Assembly (NCBI GenBank): GCA_937916485.1
Contig: CALFSV010000220.1
Span: forward strand, 1 to 9,852
From: an uncultured Paracoccaceae bacterium
Lineage (GTDB): Bacteria > Pseudomonadota > Alphaproteobacteria > Rhodobacterales > Rhodobacteraceae
DNA length: 9,852 bases
Direction: 5' to 3'
Below, piece after piece: positions 1 to 6,273 of this stretch. The position numbers were made by a program, and so were the translations under genes. The notes beneath the pieces were generated by a model, which worked only from the letters and a program-made list of their open reading frames with translations, was not told where the DNA came from and searched no databases. Position 1 is the stretch's first letter, and each line of letters starts with the position of its first letter.

Positions 1-54
1 GATCGTGCCAATGTTAACGTGCGGCTTGTTGCGTTCAAACTTTGCCTTCGCCAT
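1..54 (-). CDS. tuf: Elongation factor Tu, N-terminal 18 codons (cut by window edge)
   Basis: Only the first 18 codons are inside the window, beginning MAKAKFERNKPHVNIGTI. This is the near-invariant start of bacterial EF-Tu, just before the first GTP-binding loop (GHVDHGKT), which lies off the left edge. EF-Tu carries aminoacyl-tRNA to the ribosomal A site as a GTP complex. The ATG is preceded by a strong Shine-Dalgarno sequence, AGAAGGAG on the minus strand (62-69), with 7 nt between it and the ATG. The gene is last in the rpsL-rpsG-fusA-tuf order, and a palindromic cassette (80-136) separates it from fusA. I see no separate tuf promoter in the 86 nt spacer, so co-transcription with fusA is likely. 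Many alphaproteobacteria carry a second tuf copy elsewhere, which cannot be judged from here. Confidence 0.95.
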   Translation of the reverse strand, partial: MAKAKFERNKPHVNIGTI

Positions 55-79
55 GAGATGGCTCCTTCTTTGATGTGAC

Positions 80-136
80 GGTGCGTGAACTCACGCACCC
101 TACAGGGTTGGTAGGGTGCGTGCTTTCGCACGCACC
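80..136 (-). repeat. Palindromic cassette 1: three overlapping hairpins in the fusA-tuf spacer
   Basis: Four alternating copies of an 8-nt word and its complement are packed into 57 nt. In plus coordinates, GGTGCGTG (80-87) pairs with CACGCACC (92-99), and GGTGCGTG (115-122) pairs with CACGCACC (129-136). The two inner arms also pair with each other: CACGCACCCTAC (92-103) with GTAGGGTGCGTG (111-122), a perfect 12-bp stem with a 7-nt loop. RNA can therefore fold as two side hairpins or one central hairpin, but not both. Read as mRNA, the 129-136/115-122 hairpin gains a C-G pair and closes on a GAAA tetraloop, a GNRA type that is stable in RNA. The cassette starts 4 nt after the fusA stop and ends 10 nt before the tuf Shine-Dalgarno. 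No U-run follows, so it is not a canonical terminator. It may be a dispersed palindromic repeat, a processing or stability element, or a regulatory switch. Confidence 0.85.
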
Positions 137-140
137 GCCG

Positions 141-2264
141 TTATGCGTATTTCTTCTGGATCTCGTCCGAGATGTTCTGCGGAACCGGCTCATAATGGTC
201 AAACTGCATCGTGAACTGGGCACGCCCGGAGGTCATGGACCGCAGGGTGTTGATGTAGCCGAACATGTTGGCCAGCGGCACAAAGGCGTCGATGACGTTC
301 GCGTTGCCGCGGCTGTCCTGCCCCTGCACCATGCCCCGACGGGATGTCAGGTCACCAATGACGCCGCCAGTATACTCTTCCGGTGTTACCACCTCGACCT
401 TCATGATCGGCTCGAGCAGCTTGGCGCCGGCCTTGCGAAGACCTTCACGCATGCACATGCGGCTTGCGATCTCGAAGGCGAGAACGGAAGAGTCAACGTC
501 GTGGAACTTACCGTCCAGCAACTCGACCTTGAAGTCGATGACGGGGAAGCCTGCCAGCGGACCGGAGTCCATGACCGACTTGATCCCTTTTTCGACGCCC
601 GGGACGTATTCCTTGGGCACAGCACCACCAACGATCTTGCTGTCGAAGGAGTATCCTTCGCCCGGCTCGGTCGGCAGGATGTTAAGCTTGACCTCGGCGA
701 ACTGACCCGAACCACCCGACTGCTTCTTGTGGGTGTAAGTGTGCTCGACAGCGTGACCGATGGTTTCGCGATAGGCCACCTGGGGGGCGCCGATGTTGGC
801 CTCGACCTTGAACTCGCGACGCATGCGGTCGACGAGGATATCGAGGTGAAGTTCGCCCATGCCCTTCATGATGGTCTGACCACTTTCGAGGTCAGTTTCC
901 ACGCGGAAGGACGGATCTTCGGCAGCCAGACGTGCGAGGGCGATGCCCATCTTTTCCTGGTCGGCCTTGGTCTTGGGCTCAACGGCAATCTCGATAACCG
1001 GATCGGGGAAAGTCATCGTCTCGAGAACAACAGGCGACTTGTCAGACGACAGGGTGTCACCAGTCGTGGTGTCCTTGAGGCCGGCGAGCGCGATGATGTC
1101 GCCCGCAAATGCTTCTTCGATTTCTTCGCGGTTGATGGCGTGCATCATCATCATACGGCCGATCCGCTCTTTGCGGCCTTTGGTCGTGTTCAGAACCGAG
1201 TCGCCCTTCTTCAGAACGCCCGAGTAGATACGGGTGAACGTCAGCGAGCCAACGAAGGGGTCGTTCATGATCTTGAACGCCAGGCCCGAGAAGGGCTCTG
1301 CATCGTCCGCGTGGCGAGCGATGTTGCGGGTTTCCGTCTCGTCATCCGGCGAAAAGCCCATGTAGGCAGGCACATCCAAAGGCGACGGCAGGAAGTCGAT
1401 CACAGCGTTGAGCAGGGGCTGAACGCCCTTGTTCTTGAACGCGGAACCGGCGGTGACGGGCACGAAGGCCAGCGTCAGACAGCCCTTGCGGATCAGCTTG
1501 CGCAGAGTTGCCTCGTCAGGCTCGTTGCCCTCGAGGTACTGCTCCATCGCGTCGTCGTCCATTTCGACGGCCACTTCGATCATGTTGGCGCGCCACTCGT
1601 CGGCCATGTCCTTGAGATCGGCACGGATCGGCTGACGGACCCAAGAGGCGCCAAGGTCTTCACCCTGCCAAACCCACTCTTCCATCTTGATCAGATCGAT
1701 GATGCCTTCAAGCTTGTCTTCAGCGCCGATGGGCAGAGCGATCGGGCAAGGGATAGCCCCGGTCCGGTCCTTGATCATCTTGACGCAGTTGAAGAAGTCG
1801 GCGCCGATCTTGTCCATCTTGTTGACGAATACGATCCGCGGCACCTTGTAGCGGTCGGCCTGACGCCAAACGGTCTCGGTCTGCGGCTCAACACCGGCGT
1901 TGGCATCGAGAAGGCAGATCGCACCGTCAAGCACGGCCAGCGAACGCTCGACTTCGATGGTGAAGTCAACATGGCCGGGGGTGTCGATGATGTTGAAGCG
2001 CACTTTGGTTTCAGAAGTGCCTTCTGCGCTCGGATCTTCCTGACGCTGCCAGAACGTCGTGGTCGCAGCAGAGGTGATCGTGATGCCACGCTCTTGCTCT
2101 TGCTCCATCCAGTCCATGGTGGCAGCACCATCGTGCACTTCGCCGATTTTGTGCGATTTGCCGGTGTAGTACAGGATGCGCTCGGTCGTCGTGGTCTTGC
2201 CCGCGTCGATGTGGGCCATGATCCCGAAGTTACGATAGCGCTGAAGGGGGTAGTCGCGTGCCAT
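141..2264 (-). CDS. fusA: Elongation factor G (translocation and recycling GTPase)
   Basis: This 707-residue protein is full length for EF-G (about 690-710). It drives tRNA-mRNA translocation on the ribosome and, with RRF, ribosome recycling. The GTPase motifs are all present: G1 AHIDAGKT (17-24), G2 RGITI (59-63), G3 DTPGH (94-98) and G4 NKMD (148-151). The loop between switch I and switch II (about residues 73-88) is a few residues longer than I recall for E. coli. The C-terminal part carries the EF-G-specific domains III-V, including the GELHLDI stretch, the domain IV region and [16 protein letters not shown] near the end. The ATG at 2264 is 12 nt after the rpsG stop. Its Shine-Dalgarno (AAGAGG) overlaps the rpsG TAA, so translation is probably coupled to rpsG. 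It is third gene of the str operon, with tuf following. Confidence 0.98.
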   Translation of the reverse strand: MARDYPLQRYRNFGIMAHIDAGKTTTTERILYYTGKSHKIGEVHDGAATMDWMEQEQERGITITSAATTTFWQRQEDPSAEGTSETKVRFNIIDTPGHVDFTIEVERSLAVLDGAICLLDANAGVEPQTETVWRQADRYKVPRIVFVNKMDKIGADFFNCVKMIKDRTGAIPCPIALPIGAEDKLEGIIDLIKMEEWVWQGEDLGASWVRQPIRADLKDMADEWRANMIEVAVEMDDDAMEQYLEGNEPDEATLRKLIRKGCLTLAFVPVTAGSAFKNKGVQPLLNAVIDFLPSPLDVPAYMGFSPDDETETRNIARHADDAEPFSGLAFKIMNDPFVGSLTFTRIYSGVLKKGDSVLNTTKGRKERIGRMMMMHAINREEIEEAFAGDIIALAGLKDTTTGDTLSSDKSPVVLETMTFPDPVIEIAVEPKTKADQEKMGIALARLAAEDPSFRVETDLESGQTIMKGMGELHLDILVDRMRREFKVEANIGAPQVAYRETIGHAVEHTYTHKKQSGGSGQFAEVKLNILPTEPGEGYSFDSKIVGGAVPKEYVPGVEKGIKSVMDSGPLAGFPVIDFKVELLDGKFHDVDSSVLAFEIASRMCMREGLRKAGAKLLEPIMKVEVVTPEEYTGGVIGDLTSRRGMVQGQDSRGNANVIDAFVPLANMFGYINTLRSMTSGRAQFTMQFDHYEPVPQNISDEIQKKYA

Positions 2265-2276
2265 GTCAGATGCCTC

Positions 2277-2834
<558 letters not shown>

Positions 2835-3206
2835 TTATTTCGGACGCTTGGCGCCGTACTTGGACCGGCGCTGCTTACGGTTCTTGACGCCCTGTGTGTC
2901 GAGAACACCGCGCAGGATGTGGTAACGCACACCGGGAAGGTCTTTGACCCGGCCGCCGCGGATGAGCACGACGGAGTGCTCTTGCAGGTTGTGGCTTTCA
3001 CCGGGGATGTAGCTGATCACCTCGAACCCGTTGGTCAGGCGAACCTTGGCCACTTTCCGCATGGCCGAGTTCGGCTTCTTCGGAGTGGTGGTATAGACGC
3101 GGGTACAAACCCCCCGCTTTTGCGGGCAGCTCTCGAGGTGCATTGACTTCGAGCGGGTCACTTTGGGCTGACGCGGTTTGCGGATCAGCTGTTGGATCGT
3201 TGGCAT
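2835..3206 (-). CDS. rpsL: 30S ribosomal protein S12
   Basis: The 123-residue protein is the expected length for S12, which sits at the decoding centre and helps monitor codon-anticodon pairing. The family signature is intact: [20 protein letters not shown] and [13 protein letters not shown]. Lys43, Lys88 and Pro91, sites of classical streptomycin-resistance substitutions, are all wild type. Asp89 is the residue methylthiolated by RimO in other bacteria. I chose the ATG at 3206 ([15 protein letters not shown]), because it matches the family N-terminus and has a purine-rich site GGGGAAAAGAG (plus 3211-3221) just upstream. The frame stays open further upstream to 3503, but that stretch does not resemble S12 and is mostly untranslated leader. 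It is first gene of the str operon. Confidence 0.98.
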   Translation of the reverse strand: MPTIQQLIRKPRQPKVTRSKSMHLESCPQKRGVCTRVYTTTPKKPNSAMRKVAKVRLTNGFEVISYIPGESHNLQEHSVVLIRGGRVKDLPGVRYHILRGVLDTQGVKNRKQRRSKYGAKRPK

Positions 3207-3327
3207 TGGGCTCTTTTCCCCGTTCCTACACATGTGTCGCGGCCCCGTAGGTCCGCCGATTTCAATCTGCCTTTGCGCGTCCGCACAGGCTTGGTGGCAC
3301 GCGCCTGCGGGAAAGTCCCAATGACGC

Positions 3328-3373
3328 AAAACAAAAAGCCCGCAGCGTTCCCTCAACCTGTGGAACGATGCGG
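3328..3373 (-). terminator. Intrinsic terminator or attenuator in the rpsL leader
   Basis: On the minus strand CCGCATCGTTCC (3373-3362) is followed by a 10-nt loop and GGAACGCTGCGG (3351-3340). Eleven of twelve positions pair, with one internal U-C mismatch. The stem is followed by GC and then TTTTTGTTTT (3337-3328). This is the classical layout of a factor-independent terminator and works only in the minus direction. It lies about 90 nt past the presumed transcription start and about 120 nt before rpsL. It must therefore either be read through at some frequency (attenuation or antitermination control of the str operon) or end a separate short RNA. No other minus-strand gene lies immediately upstream for it to serve, because the next gene at 3683-4261 is on the plus strand. 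Confidence 0.7.
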
Positions 3374-3465
3374 TGGGTCTGCAGAGGATCGGGGCGTTGT
3401 CGGCCCGGATCATGACCACTTGAACTTTGATACTCGGACAATAGAGGCAATACCCCTCTCCAAGT
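3328..3465 (-). ncRNA. Possible short RNA, about 138 nt, between the str promoter and the leader terminator
   Basis: A near-consensus promoter at 3472-3500 and an intrinsic terminator ending near 3328 bracket a compact transcript of about 138 nt with three predicted hairpins. This is the gene plan of a bacterial small RNA. The product could be a free small RNA, or the terminated form of an attenuated rpsL leader. I cannot match it to 6S, tmRNA, RNase P or SRP RNA; in particular its 5' and 3' ends are not complementary as in 6S. In-frame reading through it is open but shows no recognisable peptide. Sequence alone does not decide between the two readings. Confidence 0.35.
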
Positions 3466-3471
3466 GGGGGC

Positions 3472-3500
3472 CGTATAGGTGGAGTCGGAGGAGGTGTCAA
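3472..3500 (-). promoter_or_regulatory. Sigma-70-type promoter of the str operon
   Basis: On the minus strand a perfect -35 TTGACA (plus TGTCAA, 3495-3500) is followed by a 17-nt spacer and -10 TATACG (plus CGTATA, 3472-3477). This is the best promoter I can see in the gene-free interval ahead of rpsL. It points towards rpsL, with expected start near 3465. An 8-bp palindrome AGGCGCCT (3526-3533) lies about 26 nt upstream of the -35 box and could be a protein site, though such short GC-rich palindromes are common by chance. Confidence 0.65.
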
Positions 3501-3682
3501 CACTCACCGCGGCCCATGAAACTTCAGGCGCCTAGCCTGTGTTCTCACCCAATGCCGTCGCCCGCCAACGGGTGTTATTTAATAGCATCGCCGAATGCCG
3601 ACATAGTCGTCCGACCCCGAGTCGCGGAAACATGGGTCCTTTGCCACCGCGATGCTGGTCCCCCCTTCTAGGAGCATTCATC
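3501..3682. other. Upstream region between the divergent str operon and lipoprotein gene
   Basis: These 182 nt separate the -35 box of the str promoter from the lipoprotein start. An AT-rich island (GTTATTTAATAG, around 3574-3585) stands out in otherwise GC-rich sequence and may hold the lipoprotein promoter's -10 region, but I find no convincing -35 at the right distance. No RNA gene or coding sequence is supported here. A good Shine-Dalgarno for the lipoprotein gene lies at its right end. Confidence 0.4.
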
Positions 3683-4261
3683 ATGCGTATGGTTTTTTTA
3701 TTTAGCCCCACGATCGCTTTGTTGAGCCTCTCGGCCTGCGAGGTCGTCCCCCCCTCCATCAGCACAAGCGACATCGCCGCCTTCAATGCCGAGTCGTCGC
3801 GCAACGCGGCCCTTCCTGTCACGTCCGTCGCGGACCTGCCCGTCGGGACGGTGACCTACTTTGGAGAGTTTGCCTCAAACGCCGACGTCGAAGGCGTGGG
3901 CGACGCCATGCTGGGCGATATGGAAATGACCGTCGCGTTCGCCTCGCAAAGGATCGGAGGAACCCTCAGCAACATTAACCTGATCGAGGGCGGCCGGCCC
4001 CAGCAAAGGATGGGAGGAGAACTTGACCTGTCCGGGAGGGCCATCAACGGCGTGATTGATGCGGCCGCCGACGGCCGGTTGACGCGGGTCGATGTCAACA
4101 AGACCGACTATGCCAATACGACGCTGCTGCTGGATGGCAGCGTCCGGAATGACCGGTTCGTCGGGGACGCCGTCGCAGGTACGGTGACAGGGTCGGGACG
4201 CGGCAGCTTTGACTTTGATCTGGACGGCAACGGGACCTTCTACGGCTCTGCCCTGCAATAG
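3683..4261 (+). CDS. Predicted small outer-membrane lipoprotein, TbpB-like beta-rich domain
   Basis: The 192-residue protein starts with a lipoprotein signal: MRMVF, a hydrophobic stretch (about 4-16), then lipobox LSAC with Cys19 as the expected acylation site. Residue +2 is Glu rather than Asp, so outer-membrane sorting is expected. The mature part is rich in Gly, Asp and Thr, with alternating hydrophobic residues typical of beta-strands. Stretches such as GTVTYFGEF, GDMEMTVAF, GGTLSNI, GTVTGSGRG and GNGTFYG resemble the small TbpB-like or 'transferrin-binding-protein-like' lipoproteins common in Rhodobacterales. That family link is by eye only, and no ligand can be named. The start is well supported by AGGAG (3671-adjacent) 8 nt before the ATG. 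The gene diverges from the str operon and converges on the transporter gene, with 7 nt between their stop codons. Confidence 0.75.
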   Translation: MRMVFLFSPTIALLSLSACEVVPPSISTSDIAAFNAESSRNAALPVTSVADLPVGTVTYFGEFASNADVEGVGDAMLGDMEMTVAFASQRIGGTLSNINLIEGGRPQQRMGGELDLSGRAINGVIDAAADGRLTRVDVNKTDYANTTLLLDGSVRNDRFVGDAVAGTVTGSGRGSFDFDLDGNGTFYGSALQ

Positions 4262-4268
4262 TAGCCCT

Positions 4269-5174
4269 TCAGGGTCTTGTCGGCGGGGTCACGGAAGGCC
4301 CCACCTGACGCAGGCGCAGTTCCCGCAGGAGGGTGAATATTCCCGTCGCAACAACGATTGCCGCCCCCAAAAGGGTCAGCGCATCGGGGAACGTGCCAAA
4401 GATGACGGCTCCAAGGATCAGTGCCACAAGAAGGCTGGTGTAGCGGAATGGCGTGACAAAACCGATCTCCCCAACCCGCATGGACGAGACCGAGAAGATG
4501 TAGCCAAAGATCACGAAGGTTGCCGAGGCAACGACGAGCAAGATGCCAGAACTATCCAACGGCTGCCACTCGACAAACACCGCGCCTGCCCCGGCGAAGG
4601 CGGTAACAGACATCGCCGCCACCATGGATATGAATACGCTTGGCACGGCCGCGTTCATCCTGCGGGCAGCAAGATCGCGGACAGTGACGCAGGCGACAGA
4701 GGCAAGCGCATATACAGAGTGGATCGTAAACCCATCCCCACCGGGCTGGACGATCATCAAGACGCCGACAAATCCGATAAGGATAGCAACAAAGCGTCGC
4801 CACCCCACGTTTTCCCCCAGAAATAGGGCCCCGGCGAGGGTAACAGTCAAGGGGAGCGACTGAAGGATCGCAGACACGTTTGCGATCGGCAAGTTGAACA
4901 GAGCCGTCAGAAAGAACCAGGCGGCCCCGACTTCGGCTAGGGATCGCAAGGCGATCAGCCCCCACTCCCGTTGCGGCAATCTGCCCCTTAGTTGGCGAAG
5001 GTAAATGGTCAGGGCGAGCAGTAGGATGCTGGTTATGACGCCCCTCAGAAACAGGACCTGAAACAGGGGCGCGACCTCCCCTACAGCCTTCATGGCAGCA
5101 TCATTGAGGGTGAAGGCCGTCATTGCCCCCATCATCATCAACGCGCCGCGCATATTGTCCGAAAGCTTCACCAT
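4269..5174 (-). CDS. DMT-superfamily transporter with two EamA repeats
   Basis: The 301-residue protein is highly hydrophobic with about ten predicted membrane helices in two halves (roughly 8-143 and 150-285), the usual layout of EamA/RhaT-like permeases. Each half ends in a typical pattern. The first has SLPLTVTLAGALFLGENVGWR followed by a helix ending VQPGG; the second has PFRYTSLLVALILGAVIFGTFPD followed by a final helix. A short basic tail follows. Members of this family export or import small metabolites such as amino acids or their derivatives; the substrate cannot be read from sequence. I chose the ATG at 5174 (MVKLSDNMRG) because the first helix begins just after it. A longer form from 5237 would add 21 residues unlike the family, and no strong Shine-Dalgarno supports either. 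It is divergent from the glycosyltransferase gene. Confidence 0.88.
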   Translation of the reverse strand: MVKLSDNMRGALMMMGAMTAFTLNDAAMKAVGEVAPLFQVLFLRGVITSILLLALTIYLRQLRGRLPQREWGLIALRSLAEVGAAWFFLTALFNLPIANVSAILQSLPLTVTLAGALFLGENVGWRRFVAILIGFVGVLMIVQPGGDGFTIHSVYALASVACVTVRDLAARRMNAAVPSVFISMVAAMSVTAFAGAGAVFVEWQPLDSSGILLVVASATFVIFGYIFSVSSMRVGEIGFVTPFRYTSLLVALILGAVIFGTFPDALTLLGAAIVVATGIFTLLRELRLRQVGPSVTPPTRP

Positions 5175-5236
5175 GATTCTTGCGGTAGCAGCGCCCGGGG
5201 CTGGACGCCAGAGCAGAAGGATGCTTGATTCTCGCA
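5175..5236. promoter_or_regulatory. Short divergent spacer between transporter and glycosyltransferase genes
   Basis: Only 62 nt separate the two chosen starts. The promoters of both genes, if separate, must lie inside each other's 5' coding region. No clear -35/-10 pair was found. The plus-strand purine run AGAAGGA (5215-5221) is the likely ribosome-binding site of the glycosyltransferase. It lies 15 nt before the ATG at 5237 but only 3 nt before a TTG at 5225, so neither spacing is ideal. Confidence 0.35.
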
Positions 5237-6223
5237 ATGTCGGTACCTGATGAAAAGTTCCTTGTTTTTGGCGCTATGCGCAACGAAGGCGCGTTCCTTT
5301 TGGAATGGGTCTGCTGGTACAGGATGCTGGGATTTGATGTCCTGGTCGGAATCAACGACTGCACCGATCACTCCCCCGCCCTTCTCAACCGACTGGCCGA
5401 AGAAGGCTGGCTTGAGGTCTTTGAGCATACCCCCCTACCCGAACAAGCCCCAAAGAACAGCGCCCATATGACGATGCGGGAGCATCCGGCCGTGGCAAGG
5501 ACTGACTGGCTGTTGATCTGCGACGTAGACGAATTCCTTGTCCTGCACGAAGGCGACGGAACAGTCGGCTCATACCTGGATCAGGTTGGCCGGGGGTTCC
5601 TTGGGATGGCCTTTCATTGGCGCAACTTTAGCACCAGCGGTTGGCAAAGGTACCGCGACGGACTGGTCCACAGGCAGTTTCAGCGCTGCGGCCCGGCCGG
5701 CCATGGCGTAAACGCCATGTTCAAGATGATGTTCAAAACGCCGTTGCGGTTCAAACGATACTCGGACCACAGCCCCTATCAGTTCGACGGTGACTGGTCC
5801 GCGCCAGAGAACCGGGTGGTTGATTGTGCTGGGCGGCTGATCGACAGGTTCATCACCGACAAGCATCCCATCCGGTTCACGACGCCCGAAGGGATCACCC
5901 ACGCGACGGCACAGATGAACCACTATGTCCTACGTTCGGTCGAGGGCTACAATCTCAAGCGTGGCCGGCCCAGTGCCAGTGCCTTCAAGGACCGCTATAC
6001 GGACCAGTTCTTTCGCGCGAGGGACCGGAATGGGCGCAAGGACAGCTCTGCCCTGGTCTACCAGGCTGCCTTTGACAAGGTGCACGCAGAGGCGATGGCA
6101 TTGCCCGGCATAAGCCAGCTGCACCACTTGTGCTGCGCCGACTACGTCCGCAGCCTATGCGAAAGCCAGGGCAAGCTGGCCGAAAACGATCCACGCTGGC
6201 AAGCGCACATGGCCCAAACCTGA
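5237..6223 (+). CDS. Glycosyltransferase family 2-like protein
   Basis: The 328-residue protein opens with FLVFGAMRNEGAFLLEWVCW, then INDCTDHSPALLNRL, the N-terminal nucleotide-sugar-binding pattern of Glyco_tranf_2_4-type enzymes common in Rhodobacterales. DVDEF (96-100) is the expected metal and sugar-nucleotide DXD motif. NHYVLRSVEGYNLKRGRP (about 228-245) is a conserved later block of this group. No signal peptide or membrane helix is visible, so it probably acts in the cytoplasm on surface-glycan precursors. Donor and acceptor are unknown. The start is uncertain: ATG 5237 gives MSVPDEKF, while TTG 5225 in frame would add four residues and lies nearer the AGAAGGA site. It converges on the aminopeptidase gene with a 50-nt gap and no evident terminator hairpin. 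No other glycan genes lie nearby, so the pathway cannot be inferred from context. Confidence 0.85.
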   Translation: MSVPDEKFLVFGAMRNEGAFLLEWVCWYRMLGFDVLVGINDCTDHSPALLNRLAEEGWLEVFEHTPLPEQAPKNSAHMTMREHPAVARTDWLLICDVDEFLVLHEGDGTVGSYLDQVGRGFLGMAFHWRNFSTSGWQRYRDGLVHRQFQRCGPAGHGVNAMFKMMFKTPLRFKRYSDHSPYQFDGDWSAPENRVVDCAGRLIDRFITDKHPIRFTTPEGITHATAQMNHYVLRSVEGYNLKRGRPSASAFKDRYTDQFFRARDRNGRKDSSALVYQAAFDKVHAEAMALPGISQLHHLCCADYVRSLCESQGKLAENDPRWQAHMAQT

Positions 6224-6273
6224 ACTCAGACCTGAAGCCGAACGCGACGAAAGGCACTGACCCAAAGGAAAGG

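Larger units (their letters stand above)
3207..3465 (-). other. Long structured 5' leader of the str operon
   Basis: If transcription starts about 7 nt past the -10 box at 3472-3477, rpsL mRNA has a leader of about 260 nt. In mRNA order it holds a weak hairpin (AGAGG/CCTCT arms, plus 3443-3459). Next is a 9-bp hairpin with one C-C mismatch (arms 3403-3411 and 3387-3395, 7-nt loop), then the intrinsic terminator at 3328-3373. The last roughly 120 nt run to the rpsL start and include a 10-bp palindrome ACACATGTGT at 3228-3237. I found no second promoter of recognisable form between the terminator and rpsL. The leader matches no riboswitch class I can name. The start site is inferred, so the leader boundary is approximate. 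Confidence 0.5.

Noticed and set aside
80..136. Cassette 1 as a CRISPR fragment or intrinsic terminator
   Set aside because: There are no regular spacers, and the repeats alternate in orientation. No U-run follows any of the stems on the coding strand, so it is neither.
3228..3237. Perfect palindrome ACACATGTGT upstream of rpsL as an operator
   Set aside because: A 10-bp palindrome can arise by chance, it lies far downstream of the only plausible promoter, and no second copy was seen. I left it as a note in the leader entry.
3207..3503. N-terminal extension of S12, since the rpsL frame is open back to 3503
   Set aside because: S12 is complete from 3206 at 123 residues. The extension is unlike the family, starts upstream of the inferred transcription start and crosses the terminator hairpin. 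Chance openness in GC-rich sequence is a simpler explanation.
3262..3507. Leader peptide on the minus strand in the rpsL leader (81-codon frame)
   Set aside because: Its start lies upstream of the promoter's -10 box, there is no Shine-Dalgarno, and no run of regulatory codons is visible.
3532..3822. A 96-codon minus-strand frame overlapping the lipoprotein start
   Set aside because: It lies opposite a gene with a clear lipobox and Shine-Dalgarno, and shows no recognisable domain.
4259..4275. Terminator between the convergent lipoprotein and transporter genes
   Set aside because: CCCTTCAGGG would need a 2-nt loop and has no adjoining T-run, so no intrinsic terminator is supported.
6224..6273. 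Terminator between the convergent glycosyltransferase and aminopeptidase genes
   Set aside because: No stem of useful length or T-run was found in the 50-nt gap.
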